NCBI GenBank assembly: GCA_027578815.1
Contig: JANBTH010000003.1
Span: 52,775 to 116,774, forward strand
Origin: Coemansia sp. RSA 1804
Taxonomy: Eukaryota > Kickxellomycota > Kickxellomycetes > Kickxellales > Kickxellaceae
Direction: 5' to 3'
DNA: 64,000 nucleotides
Shown here one piece after another: positions 53,568 through 63,970 of the stretch (positions are counted from its first letter, which is position 1; the number at the start of each line of letters is the position of its first letter). A program made the translations under genes and the position numbers. The notes below the pieces were generated by a model. The model saw only the letters and a list, made by a program, of their open reading frames with translations, was not told the DNA's origin and made no database searches.

Positions 53568-54450
53568 TCTTGTTTTTTTTGATCGTGCGTGGATCCGTAT
53601 AATATAGGGTATATGAAAATCCTAAAGTACTGTAAATTTCGAAAAAAGGCAAAAGTAAAAGAATAAACCTTGAAGAATGAGAATTGGCTTTTTTGTTTCA
53701 ATAACGAAGAGAAAAAGAAAAAAGAGCTGTTGAACGACTAGCTCGCAAAAGACAATGTGGTGGAATAAATATGGCGGTGGTGGTATTATATTTTCGTTAG
53801 ATCTTGTTTTGTGCAACAATTCATGTGTAGAATAAAGTTAAAATATTGGCATTTGTTTGGACTCGGATGTTACACAGACGTTAATGGTGTAAATGGCAAT
53901 GAACATATTTATCACATTTACATAAATTTCTAGAGGGGTTTTCATGGTCTAGAATATGAATGGATGAGCAAATAAAAATAAGCGCCAACGCCTCCCCCCT
54001 TTCCGAGGAAAACAAAGTATCACAATTCTGAACCACCGCTATCCATTGTTACATTGTCGGCTTCAACCAGAATGATTAGATTAGATGGATGGCTTGGATC
54101 ACCTACTAAATTACATTTCATTCCCCATATATGGATATATTGGGTTATGTATAGATAGCCACAGCTGTTTTCTTGTATTTTATTTAATATTGCACATGCT
54201 TCCCAAACCTTCGGACCATCTTCACTTCTTCTCTGGTCTCTGAGTGACATTGGGAGTCAACTGGTTTTTATGGGGGGGGTGAACCCGATGGTAATTGACA
54301 TCTCCAATCAGGTAAAAAAGGAGAGACAATAAAAAGCAAGATAGGAAAGAAACTGTTTACAAGCCAAGAAAATAACAAGGCCCAGAAAGAAAAAAGAAAA
54401 GAGGATGATGTGTTTGAAAAGAAGAAAAAACTAAAACAAAGTAGTTCAGT
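53568..54450. other. Spacer between two GPI-type genes
   Basis: AT-rich. A 76-codon frame on the minus strand (54020-54250) begins MSLRDQRRSE and has no domain or signal; left out for lack of support. Confidence 0.4.
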
Positions 54451-54984
54451 TTAGAAGGCGGACAAAAGCACAGACACGCTTCCGGCGGCAACGGCCAGCG
54501 TAACGGCCGAAACCGCGTTCTTCAGCGAGCGGGCGCTGCTCGTGAAGGTGGCCTCCGAGAGCGTGATGACGGAGGTAGAGCCGTCGACAAAGAACGTCGA
54601 CGTATCCGCCTGCTCCTCAGTGCTGTCGCTGGAATCCTCAGCACCGGAGTCACTGGAGTCCTCGGAGCTAGACGAGTCACCAGTGCTGCTGCTGGACTCG
54701 TCGCTGCTGGATGCGTCGTCGTGCGACGACGCATCCGCCGACTCGCTATCGTCGTCCTGCGACTCCTCGCCATCGCTGCTCTTGTCGTGGGCGTCATCGC
54801 TGCCGTCCTCGGACGCCGGCTCGTTGGTTTCCACGCCTTCGGAGGCCGAGGACGCGGTGTTGTCGCTTTCGACAGCGTGCCCGATACGCGAGAGCGTGCG
54901 CGGCCCCTCGCCGTCGGCGGCCGGGGCGGCAGCAGCAAGGGCGGCAAGCGCAAACAGCGCAACAGAGAGGTTTGTGAACTGCAT
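54451..54984 (-). CDS. GPI-anchored-type acidic Ser/Asp-rich surface protein
   Basis: Encodes 177 aa. Residues 1-20 are a signal peptide (ALFALAALAAAAPA). The middle (40-130) is a Ser/Asp/Glu-rich stretch (EDGSDD, SSDSGAEDSSDST) with no hydrophobic residue, followed by a short Thr/Ser segment and a hydrophobic C-terminal tail (VTLAVAAGSVSVLLSAF) consistent with GPI attachment. Strongly acidic, so it may bind calcium or mask charge at the wall. No enzyme domain. Same architecture as the gene at 53157 but different composition. Confidence 0.75.
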   Translation of the reverse strand: MQFTNLSVALFALAALAAAAPAADGEGPRTLSRIGHAVESDNTASSASEGVETNEPASEDGSDDAHDKSSDGEESQDDDSESADASSHDDASSSDESSSSTGDSSSSEDSSDSGAEDSSDSTEEQADTSTFFVDGSTSVITLSEATFTSSARSLKNAVSAVTLAVAAGSVSVLLSAF

Positions 54985-55606
54985 GGTTTAGCGTATTATT
55001 TTTACTGTGAAAGAATGCTGATGTATATGCTAGTGTGTAGAGAAAGTTGAGACGAAGAAATATATGTGGCGGAAGAAAGAGAAGATGAAACCAGCTAATA
55101 CTTCTTTTTAACACCGAAAAAGAGAGAGAAGGAACAATTATAATATCCTAGGGGCTTTATATGTATTTTTTAGAATCCACCAAAGTATTAAAACAAATAT
55201 ATAATAGCTAAAGTAAAGGTGTGGAAAAGGAGACTAATGTTTGTAAAAATAAGAGGAACCGCCTAGCTTTTTCTCACTTCTTTTTCCACTCGGGCTGCAA
55301 AGAAGCAGGACCATCAAAGAGAAAAAATTGATATCGGTTTGCATTTTTCCACACTTTAGACAACATCTCTTGTGATTCCCATTTTTCTTTATTGATAATG
55401 AGAATAAAGAAAAAGGGATCGCCAAGATGGGTGGGGGCAAAAGGGAATAAGAGGTGGAAAATGAAAATGGGGATTAACATCGGTTGCATGTTGTCTGAAA
55501 TGACGTTTTTCACTGTCAACACATGGGATGGGATGCCAGCGTTTAAATCCGCCAAAAAAGCACAAACAGACAAACGAACAAGCAAAAAATGAGTGTTTTA
55601 AATCCG
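54985..55606. other. 5' flank of acidic GPI-type gene and 3' flank of SMC3
   Basis: No gene supported. Frames in this stretch are short and AT-rich. Confidence 0.45.
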
Positions 55607-58600
55607 CTAGGTTTGCACCTCATCAATGAACGACACGGCAGCACCCTGCGTGATTGTGGAGATCTGGGAGACCTTGTTCTCAAACGTGACGCCGTAGAAC
55701 TTGTCGGCATGGACCAGCATTTCGGGGCGGAAGGTGGTGGTGACGAACTGCGAGCCGCGGCTCAGCTCGTAGATCATGTCGGCCACGGCGGTCCGGTGCA
55801 CGGCATCGAGGTTTGCATCGATCTCGTCGAACAGGTAGAACGGCGCCGGGTCGCACTGCTGGATCGCGAAGATCAGCGCCAGCGCAACCAGCGACTTCTG
55901 GCCACCGGACAGCTGCTGCATCTGCAGGCCCTCGTCGGTCGTGCTGTTGAACGATACGCGGATTCCAACGCCCGTGTAGCTCTCCACCGACGCAGAGGCA
56001 TTGTCGTCGTCGTCGTCATCCATCGCGACGTCGTTTGCGGCCCCGCCTTGTTGGATCTGCTGATCCAAACCGGGCCGCCTCTGCATGACCAGGGAGCCCC
56101 GGCCTGCAGGCACCAGCTTGGAGAACACCTCGCCAAAGTAGCGGGACACCTGGCTGAATGTGCGCTCGATGGCCTCGTCCTTGCGCTGGTCCAGCACCTC
56201 GATGAGCTCCTCGATCGACGCGGCCGACCGGTCGAGCTCACGCTTGCGCTGCTGGATGCCCTCACGCTGACGCGCAAAGAGAGTGAACTGCTCAAAGGCC
56301 TTTTTATTGACGTGGCCAAACGTCTTGAGCTTCTCGTTGGTCTTGTGCAGCTTCTTCGCCAGCTTCGGAAGCTGCACACGACTGAAGCTGCGGAACGCCT
56401 CCTCAGGAAGCACGCCGAGATCCTGGATATTGCGCGTGTACTCGTTCTTCTTCTGCAGATACAGGTTGCGCTGCGCAAGACACTTGTCCAGCTGCTCGGT
56501 GTCGCCCTGAGCGCGTCTGGTCTCGGTATCCAGTCGTGTGCGCGTCTCGTCCAATTGCGTGGCAAGATCCGCAATCTCGCGCGACTTGTCCTCAATCTCC
56601 CGATGCGTGGTTGCCAGCTGTTGCGCGATCTGCTCCTGCGTTGCGGCCACCTTCGCAAGGTCTCTGCTACGCACGCCGATGGCCTTGTCGGGGTTGTCGG
56701 CAACGGCCTGGTCGAGCTGGCGCTGCGCGTCCTCGAGCCGCAGCCGCATCCCGAGTCCAAGCTCATTCTGCAGCACGTTGCGGCGGCCCTCGAGCCCCAC
56801 GCGTGCGGCCACAAGCTGCGCGAGCTCCGTGGCCTGCGTGTCGGCCTGCACCGTGAGCTGCTCAAGCTGAGTGCGCTCGGCCGCGGAGAAGCTACCGCTC
56901 CGCGCGTACGGCGTGCCAAGCTCCGTCTGCAGCGCAAGCAGCTCATGTTCGGCGCCGCGTAGCTGCGCACCGAGAGCGGCCACCGCCTTGCCTGCATTCT
57001 CAGCCATCAGCTTGGCGCTGGTCTCGGACGTGGCCAGCTGCTTCAGCTCCTGCTTGGCGGCACTGCGCTCGTTGGCAGCCTGCACTGCTCGGGCGGCAGA
57101 TGTCTGCAACTCGCTGTGCAGCGCGGTGATCTCGCCGTCCAGCGCAACAATCTCGGCCGCGATCTCGGCCTCCTGGCGCGCAGCCTCGTGTGCCCTTGTC
57201 TGCGCACGCACCAGCGTCCGTGCGGCATCGAGGCGCGATCCCTTGCGACTCGAAAACCCGCCCATCAGCTCGCCGCGCCGGTCGACCTTGTCGCCCTCAA
57301 GCGTCACAGCCGTCAGATTCATGCTGCGCGCGTAGCCGCTGCCAACCTCAAGCGACGGACAAATGATGGTCCGGCCAAACACCTGCTCAAAGGCGCGCTG
57401 GTACCGGCGGTTGAAACGAAGCCGCTCAATCATCGGGATAGCATCGCTGGCTGCCGGATACGTCGCGGGCGCCGGACGCAGCCGGTTGAGCGGCATGAAC
57501 GTCAAGCGGCCCAGTTTCCTGCGACTCAGCTCATCCATGATCCGCGACGCCGTGTCGTCCGAGTCAACCACCACGTGGAACAGACTGGCGCCAGCAATGG
57601 CCTCCACGCACGAGCGGTACGTCTCGTCCACCTCGAACAGCCCGAACAGCGGGCCGTGCACGCCGCTGAGCCCAAGGCGCTCGCGGATGCCGGGCAAAGC
57701 GTGAAGACCTTCGCCGGTCGCGCGATCCACGGTGCCGCCAAGTGCGCGTTCGGCGCGCTTGAGCTCCTCGCGCACATCGGTGGCCTCCGTCTCCAGGCGC
57801 GCCTGCTTCCGCCACAGCTCCTTGCGACGGCTGCTCTTCGTCTCCCGCTCCTCCCTGATTCCAATCTCCCGCGCCTGCGTTGCGCTGATCTGCTCCGCAC
57901 ACGCGTCGGCCTTGGCCCTGGCCGCCGTGGCAGCCGTCTGGATCTCGTCCAGTCGCCCACGCAGCTCCGTCTGCTCTTCCTCGGTAGCCGCAACCTGCGC
58001 ACGGTGCAGCTCCACCGACGTCTGGAGCCGAGCAATCTCGTTCTGCAGCCACGTGTCGCGTTGGGCCTTGCTTGCAAAATGACCGCTGCGGCCCTGCTTC
58101 TGCAACAGCGACTTGCGCTGCTGGTCAGCAACCTCAAATTGCTCGCGCAGTCGTGTCTCCGACTCTAGTGCGCGCGCGTACTCGCCCTCGACGGTAGCCA
58201 GCTCGCTCTCGCGGCTGCGCACGTCGCGCGAAAGAGCGTCGACGGACCGTCGAAGCTCCGTGATGCTGTCGCGGCCGGACGCGCGGTCCTGCTCCAGGTC
58301 CTGGATCGCAGACTCGACCTTAGCGCGGGTGCGCGCATGGTCCTCGGCCTCCCTGGCCAGCTGCTCGTGCTCCACACGCAGGATCTCCAGCGCCTGCTTT
58401 GCGGCCCTGATCTCGGGCTCCAGATCCATTGTCTGGCGCTCAAGATCGCCGCAGGCCTCCTGCCGCGCATTGACGGCCACCACGAGGCTCTCGCGTCTAA
58501 CGTCAATCTCGTCCAGTTGCTCCACAACATCCTCCTGCTCAACCGTGTAGATCGCGTACTCAAGACACCGGCGCTCGCGGTCCAGCGTGCGGTACTTTTC

Positions 58601-59506
58601 CAGCTCGTCCTTCTCGGAGTCGAGCTCACCCAGCCGCTCCTCAATCAGCTTCAGGTCCTCCGATATCTTAGCGCGCGTGCGCTCGGTGTCATCGATGATC
58701 TTCAGGCTGGCTTCCCGCCGCGCCTCGTACACCTTAGTGCCGGCCACTTCCTTCAGCAACGCAAGCCGCTCGGCGTCTTTGGCATGGGTGAGCGACGTGA
58801 CCCGTCCCTGGGGCACGATATAGTATGGATTGGACCGCGAAAACCCCGCGCTCTCCAGAAGACTGCTGATCTCGTTCTTGGTTGAGCTTTTCTTGTCCAG
58901 CGAGTAATCGTCCTTCTTCAGCCCAACCGTGCGTCGGACTACCGTCTCCTCTTTGCCCGTTGGGAACCGATTATCGCTGTTGTCAAAGACTATCTCCACA
59001 AACGCGGACATCGTGGTTGGTCCTGGCCCCTCGTGCAGCAGTGCCTGCCGCTCCTCGCGTCCCAGATTCGTGTAGGCGTCGCTCAGCACGAACCGCACCG
59101 CTGCAAAAAAGTTGCTCTTCCCGGATCCGTTGCGCCCGACTATATTACACATAGAATTGCAGAATGAACACTGTGCCTTCTTTTGCTGCGCATTAGCCAG
59201 ATTTTTGCCTCCTTTTCCTTGAGGCAACTTAACAAAGTAGTTACGCTAAGACCATTAGCAACAAAAGCCCTGACTCCTGTTTTCAATTGCTGTTATCTAC
59301 TTGCCTACGACGTTGTGGTGCGGACTCAGCGGATCCGTTGTGGTTTCGTCCTTGTAGGACTTGAACCCCTGGATGGTAATCTATCATGGTAATAATACCA
59401 ACAGACAAGCAGAGTGAGTTATGTTTAGTTGCCACAGTGCTTTGATGTTCTGTGCTATTCTTCCAGTCATATCCATCTATATGTAACATACCCTTTTGAT
59501 GTGCAT
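55607..59506 (-). CDS. SMC3: Cohesin subunit SMC3, 3 exons
   Basis: Exons 59506-59492, 59380-59305 and 59139-55607 give 1,207 aa. Exon 1 is only 15 nt (MHIKR); intron 1 is 111 bp (GTATGT...TAG). Intron 2 is 165 bp with a GC donor (AG|GCAAGT) and TAG acceptor; only this junction rebuilds HHNVVVGRNGSGKSNFF, the conserved Walker A region. Coiled coils flank a hinge at about 510-680. The C-terminal head has LSGGQKSLVALALIFAIQQ and the Walker B FYLFDEIDANLD. SMC3 pairs with SMC1 to hold sister chromatids together. Reading the last exon alone would replace the true N-terminus with 30 unrelated residues. The 3' end is 520 bp from the acidic surface gene, and the CLC gene follows upstream. Confidence 0.93.
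59140..59304 (-). other. GC-AG intron of SMC3
   Basis: Donor GCAAGT preceded by AG, a typical context for GC donors, and acceptor ATATAG. It joins codons GTA-G|TC to restore the VVVGRNG sequence shared by SMC3 proteins. No GT donor nearby gives the right frame. Confidence 0.85.
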
Positions 59507-59823
59507 TATTCGAAATGACCGTTAGCAATCTGCCAAGAACAAATGGAACCAGAAAAATCGCTAGTTTAGAAACAAGCTCAAGACAAAAGAATGCAAAGAA
59601 AAGAAAGAAAGTAACACGTTGTTGCCGATGGTGTCTTTTTGGTGGGTTTGGAAAAAAAAAAAAAAACCTCACAGGTCGTACGCGCGCATACACGCAAAGC
59701 GCGTGCGAAGCGCGTTACGCGTCACCGCCAAATCGGAACTTGAATCACGACGATCTGATTACCCAGAGATACCTATAAAAACAGGAATGGAGAATCTCGC
59801 TAACTAATGGACGGACGACAAGC
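59507..59823. promoter_or_regulatory. SMC3 upstream region with CLC 3' flank
   Basis: 318 bp including an A14 run near 59650 and a short GC-rich alternation (cgtacgcgcgcatacacgcaaagcgcg). A 19-bp tandem duplication covers the CLC stop region at about 59805-59843. Confidence 0.45.
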
Positions 59824-62313
59824 CTAATGGACGGACGGCAAACAGGGGGTGAAAATCGAAGGCCTGCCAAAGTTGTTCCTTGCCTGCATGCGCACGGCAC
59901 GCACAATGTCCTTCTTAGTGATGATGCCCAGGAGCACGCCGTGGTGACACACCAGAACGTATCGCACGCCCAGCTGGCGGAACATCTCTGCCACCAGGTT
60001 GAGGTCGGTCGAGTGGAAGATCGTAATAGGAGTAAAGTCCACCCACGGTCGAAAGTCAACGGCCGCCGGAAGCATCGTGTGGTCCGACACAGGCGCTCTG
60101 CCAAACCAGCAAGGCGACCGTCCGGTGTGCTGCGCCGACGCATGCGCCCGATCCACAGCCAGCTGCATGTCGGCACGCGAGATGTATCCGACCAGCGCCA
60201 TTGTGGACACAGACCGCACGACGGGGAAACCACTGTAAGCGCACCGCTGCAGCAGCTCGGCGACAGAGTCAAGCGTCTCGCCCGAAGCGCAGACCACGGC
60301 CAGCTCGGACGCACGCACCATCAGCTCATCGCTCGAGCCGCGCAGCACGTAGTCGTGATCCATCGGTAGAAACGGGTAGCTGTTGCGGTGGATCAGCGAC
60401 TCAAAGTATCCGTCTTTTGCAATGGCATCGGCCACAGCCTTGCTGGCTGACACCGCCAGCATGATCGGCAGAACGTAGATCAGCGCATCCGTCAGCTCAA
60501 ACATGATCACCACTATCGTAACCGTCATACGCGTGGTCGCCGCAAGCATCGACGCAGCGCCCACCAGCGCGTAAACGCCGGGCGTAATACACGGCACGTC
60601 GGGCTTGCAGGCGCTGAACAATCGCCACGCCGGATGCCGCTCATACAGCGCCTGCACTACCATGCCTACGGCGCGCCCGATACTGGCACCTGTCGCCATT
60701 GACGGCAGCAGCATGCCGCCCGGTACCGCCAGTCCGCACGCCGCAGCCGTCAAACCTACACGCGCCGCAGCGGTTATCACCAGTGCTGCCACGTTGGCTG
60801 CTCGGTCGCTGGCGCTGCAAAGCCCGCTGCCGACGCCCGACTGCGAAGTTGTGCACTCGGTAAACAGATTCGACACCAGCGTCACGGCGTCTGCGCGCAG
60901 ATACACGCTCGGGTAGCTGATCGCCGCCGTGACAAGCGCCGCAACCACAACTTCGCCACGCGCAAAGCTCTTCAGCGCCGGGGTTCGCTGGCGGTAGTCC
61001 ATCAGAAACAGCGCCAGACGGTTCTGCAGTGCGCCAACCACGCCGCCGGCCGCGCCAATCGCAAGAAAGAACCACAGCTCGAACAGATCCCATGTGCGGT
61101 CGTACGTGACCTGGAACGGCACCAGCTTGCCGTTGCGGAACGGATTGAACAGCTTCAGCGTCACCGCCGCCGCTGCCGCGCAGAACAGACTCCGCCACAT
61201 CGTGCGCGCAGTGAAGTAGTACGACACCTGCTCCAGACTAAACAGCACGCCGGCGATCGGCGACCCAAACGCAACCGAGATGCCTGCCGCCGATGCCGCC
61301 GACAGCAACTCGCGCCGCCGCACCTCGTTTCCGCGCAGCGATGCAAAGGCGCGCGTGAACACGTTGCAGCAGCAGCTCGCAATGTGAACCATCGTGCCCT
61401 CCTTGCCCAGACTCAGCCCCGATGCCACAGCCAGCGCAACGCCCGCGCTCTTGACAACCAGTGTGCGCGCGCCCAGGAACCGCCGCATCGTGAAGCCGCT
61501 GACAATGGTCTTGATCTCCGCGATGCCCTGGCCCGCCGCGTACGGCGCGTACTCTGTCACCAGACAAGTGCTAGCTGCCGCAAGCACAACGGCGCCGCCC
61601 ACAAACACGGCGTACTGCAGGATCCACTCCGCCCACACCCACCGCACACGCAGCTGCTCGCTCCACGTCACCCACTCCAGACACGCGTCGTCTGCGTTCC
61701 AGCAGCAGAACCGCCGGTTCAGATACAGTCCCGTGCGACACCGGCCGCTCTTGATGTCAACCAGCCACTGCGTTGCCACCGACACACACGTCGCGAGCGC
61801 CCCCATCGCCACGCCAACCGCCGCAAGCACTATCCACTCCTTTGCTGCCGCAGCAGCAGCAGCCATCTTGCTCCGGTGTGCCCCCAATATACCGTCTCCT
61901 CCTCCTCCTCCTCCTCCTCCGTGTGTCTGGTACCGAGACCTGGTGCTGTCGTACATCCAGTCGATTGTCGAAAAGTCCTCGTACTTTGCACGGCGCAGCG
62001 GCCCGTTGTACAGCCAGCCGGTGATCACATCCACATCGGCATCATCCGTCCTGTCTATCAGCATCTCCTGCGACGACCGGATCCGCCGCATCGCCACCGC
62101 AGACTCGCCCACGTTGTAGCTGCCAACAAACGATGCCGACGACTCGTCGCTGCCATCGTTGGCTTCCTCGTCGCTGCTGCTGCACGCCGCTCGCTCCACG
62201 CCCCGTCTGCGAGTCTCTGCCTCCGTGTCTGCGTCTGCGTCTGCGTCTGTGTGTGTGCTCTCCGGCCGCACGTCGCTCCATATTCGGCTCAGCCGGATTC
62301 CATCGTCCTCCAT
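59824..62313 (-). CDS. CLC chloride channel/exchanger, Gef1/CLC-3 type
   Basis: Encodes 829 aa from ATG at 62313 (MEDDGIRLSR). The first 150 residues are acidic and low-complexity (DADADADT, poly-Gly, poly-Ala), then YEDFSTIDWMYD as in CLC-3/Gef1. The membrane domain includes AAGQGIAEIKTIVSGF (first filter motif, usually GSGIPE), GKEGTMVHI (about 303, gating Glu present, usual Pro replaced by Thr), FGSPIAGVLFSLEQV and GGMLLPSMATGA. Two CBS domains form the C-terminus. Gef1-like proteins sit in Golgi, endosome or vacuole membranes and exchange Cl- for H+ to aid acidification. The Ser that coordinates the anion in the first motif is Gln here. An upstream in-frame TTG is not used. Confidence 0.9.
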   Translation of the reverse strand: MEDDGIRLSRIWSDVRPESTHTDADADADTEAETRRRGVERAACSSSDEEANDGSDESSASFVGSYNVGESAVAMRRIRSSQEMLIDRTDDADVDVITGWLYNGPLRRAKYEDFSTIDWMYDSTRSRYQTHGGGGGGGGDGILGAHRSKMAAAAAAAKEWIVLAAVGVAMGALATCVSVATQWLVDIKSGRCRTGLYLNRRFCCWNADDACLEWVTWSEQLRVRWVWAEWILQYAVFVGGAVVLAAASTCLVTEYAPYAAGQGIAEIKTIVSGFTMRRFLGARTLVVKSAGVALAVASGLSLGKEGTMVHIASCCCNVFTRAFASLRGNEVRRRELLSAASAAGISVAFGSPIAGVLFSLEQVSYYFTARTMWRSLFCAAAAAVTLKLFNPFRNGKLVPFQVTYDRTWDLFELWFFLAIGAAGGVVGALQNRLALFLMDYRQRTPALKSFARGEVVVAALVTAAISYPSVYLRADAVTLVSNLFTECTTSQSGVGSGLCSASDRAANVAALVITAAARVGLTAAACGLAVPGGMLLPSMATGASIGRAVGMVVQALYERHPAWRLFSACKPDVPCITPGVYALVGAASMLAATTRMTVTIVVIMFELTDALIYVLPIMLAVSASKAVADAIAKDGYFESLIHRNSYPFLPMDHDYVLRGSSDELMVRASELAVVCASGETLDSVAELLQRCAYSGFPVVRSVSTMALVGYISRADMQLAVDRAHASAQHTGRSPCWFGRAPVSDHTMLPAAVDFRPWVDFTPITIFHSTDLNLVAEMFRQLGVRYVLVCHHGVLLGIITKKDIVRAVRMQARNNFGRPSIFTPCLPSVH

Positions 62314-62761
62314 TGTCAGCACCGATGCGCCAATAAACGAATGCCTCAATTCAAGTAATTACAAATCGGAAAGAGAGAAGCCCAAGCCGGTGGGAGCGTA
62401 CGAATAAAAAGGAGGTAGGTGGGAGAAGATACAAGAGCAAGCCTGGTTGATAAAAGTGCTGTGACTGCATGCCACCTTCGTCATATTCGTCGCTATTGTT
62501 GTTATTTTTTTTTTTTTGACTTTCAGAACAAGCTTTGTTTTTGTATTGTCGCCGAGCAGAAAAATGGGTATTATGCGGATGCCTGATGACGCCACTGACA
62601 ACACCTCCTGCTCCCTTCTTTTTCTCTCCTCATACTTTTTTACTTTGTACTTTTATGCTATAGCCTACAATTCATTCCATTCGGTCAAATCGCTGGGAGG
62701 GAGCAGTCTCTTGGTTCCAAAGCCACTAATTATATTCTCTGTGCCCTGCGAAACGCAAAGG
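62314..62761. promoter_or_regulatory. Divergent promoter region, CLC and PPME1 genes
   Basis: 450 bp between divergent starts, with a T15 run near 62504. An in-frame upstream ATG for PPME1 (62564) would add 66 mostly hydrophobic residues; it is considered less likely than 62762. Confidence 0.45.
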
Positions 62762-62800
62762 ATGGACGACCTCCGGCAAAAGAGATTCAAGCCCCAGGGC

Positions 62801-62839
<39 letters not shown>

Positions 62840-63844
62840 AAGGACGAGCCGCAGAGTGCCGGGGCCTCCCAATACGCGCCGCTCCCGTGGACCGGCTACT
62901 TTGAAGAAAACGTCAGCATCAGCGTGGGCGACACGCAGTTCAGCGTGTACGCCAGCGGCCTATCCGCCAACCAAGGGGCGGGCGGGCCCGTCTTCGTGTT
63001 CCACCACGGCGCAGGCCACTCGGGCCGGACGTTCGGGCTGGTCAGCAAGCACGTGTACGAATCGGACCCCGCGCGCACCACCGTGGTGGCCCCCGACATG
63101 CGCGCGCACGGCGGAACCGCGGGCGCCAACCAGGAGGATCTGAGTCTGGGTCGGCTGGTCGACGATTTCGTCGCGCTGGTCACCACGATGTTCCCCGCCA
63201 ACGGGGGCGGCGGCAGTGCCGAGGCGAGGAGGAGCCTCGTGCTTGTTGGCCACAGTATGGGCGGCGCCGTGGTGGCCCACGCCGTGGCGTCGCGCAGGAT
63301 CAAGGGGGTCCTCGGCCTCGTGCTCATCGATATCGTCGAGGGCTCGGCAATCGACTCCCTCCCGTCGATCCCCGCCTTCATCGCCGCCCGCCCGGCTTCC
63401 TTCGGATCCGTCGAATCCGCAATCAGGTGGCACGTCGACGCCAACCATATCCAGAACACCGAGTCTGCGCGGCTCTCGGTTCCCTCGCTCATCAAGCCCA
63501 CCACCACCACTGACGGCAGTGGCAACGCTGTGTCCAGTTGGACCTGGAGAACAGACCTGCTTCCGTCCCAGAAGTTCTGGCACGGCTGGTACGCGGGTCT
63601 GTCAAACACATTCGTCTCCGCGCCAGCCGCCAAGCTGCTTATTCTGGCCGGCACCGACCGTCTCGATAAGGACCTCTTGATCGCCCAGATGCAGGGCAAG
63701 TTCCAGCTTGAGCTGCTCCCGGCCGCCGGCCACACCATCCAGGAGGACCTCCCGGCCGTGGTTGGCGATGCTCTTATATCCTTTTGCAAGCGCAACCAAC
63801 CCCTGGACATTTCAGAGATCCGGAGAAGGAACCAGACTAGCTAG
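62762..63844 (+). CDS. PPE1: Protein phosphatase methylesterase 1 (PP2A demethylase)
   Basis: Encodes 360 aa from ATG at 62762 (MDDLRQKRFK). It is an alpha/beta hydrolase: FVFHHGAGHSG near the oxyanion hole, PDMRAHGGT, the nucleophile elbow VGHSMGGAVVAH, and the catalytic His in AAGHTIQED. The segment LVLIDIVEGSAIDSL with the RP-F-S--SAIRWH stretch is diagnostic for PPME1. It removes the carboxymethyl group from the C-terminal Leu of PP2A catalytic subunits. The start matches the N-terminal DDLR-K of yeast Ppe1. A poly-Ala tract of about 12 residues (GCA repeat, 62801-62837) lies after residue 13. The stop is inside a ctag repeat. Confidence 0.9.
62801..62837 (+). repeat. GCA repeat, poly-Ala
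   Basis: About 12 units encoding Ala near the N-terminus of PPME1. Same repeat unit and residue as the tract in the UPF3-like gene. Confidence 0.95.
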
Positions 63845-63938
63845 CTAGCTAGCTGATCCGAAGTCGCCTCCTTTTATCGTGCACCTAGAAACAATGCCTT
63901 TCCCGCATTTAATAACTGCGTGTGGATTAAACAAGAAA

Positions 63939-63970
<32 letters not shown>

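Noticed and set aside
54020..54250. 76-codon minus-strand frame between the GPI-type genes
   Set aside because: Could be a relic, but no domain, paralogue or signal supports it.
59350..59375. B-box-like sequence (GGGGTTCAAGTCC, minus strand) suggesting a tRNA
   Set aside because: It lies in SMC3 exon 2 and encodes the conserved QGFKSYK; no acceptor stem or A box fits around it.
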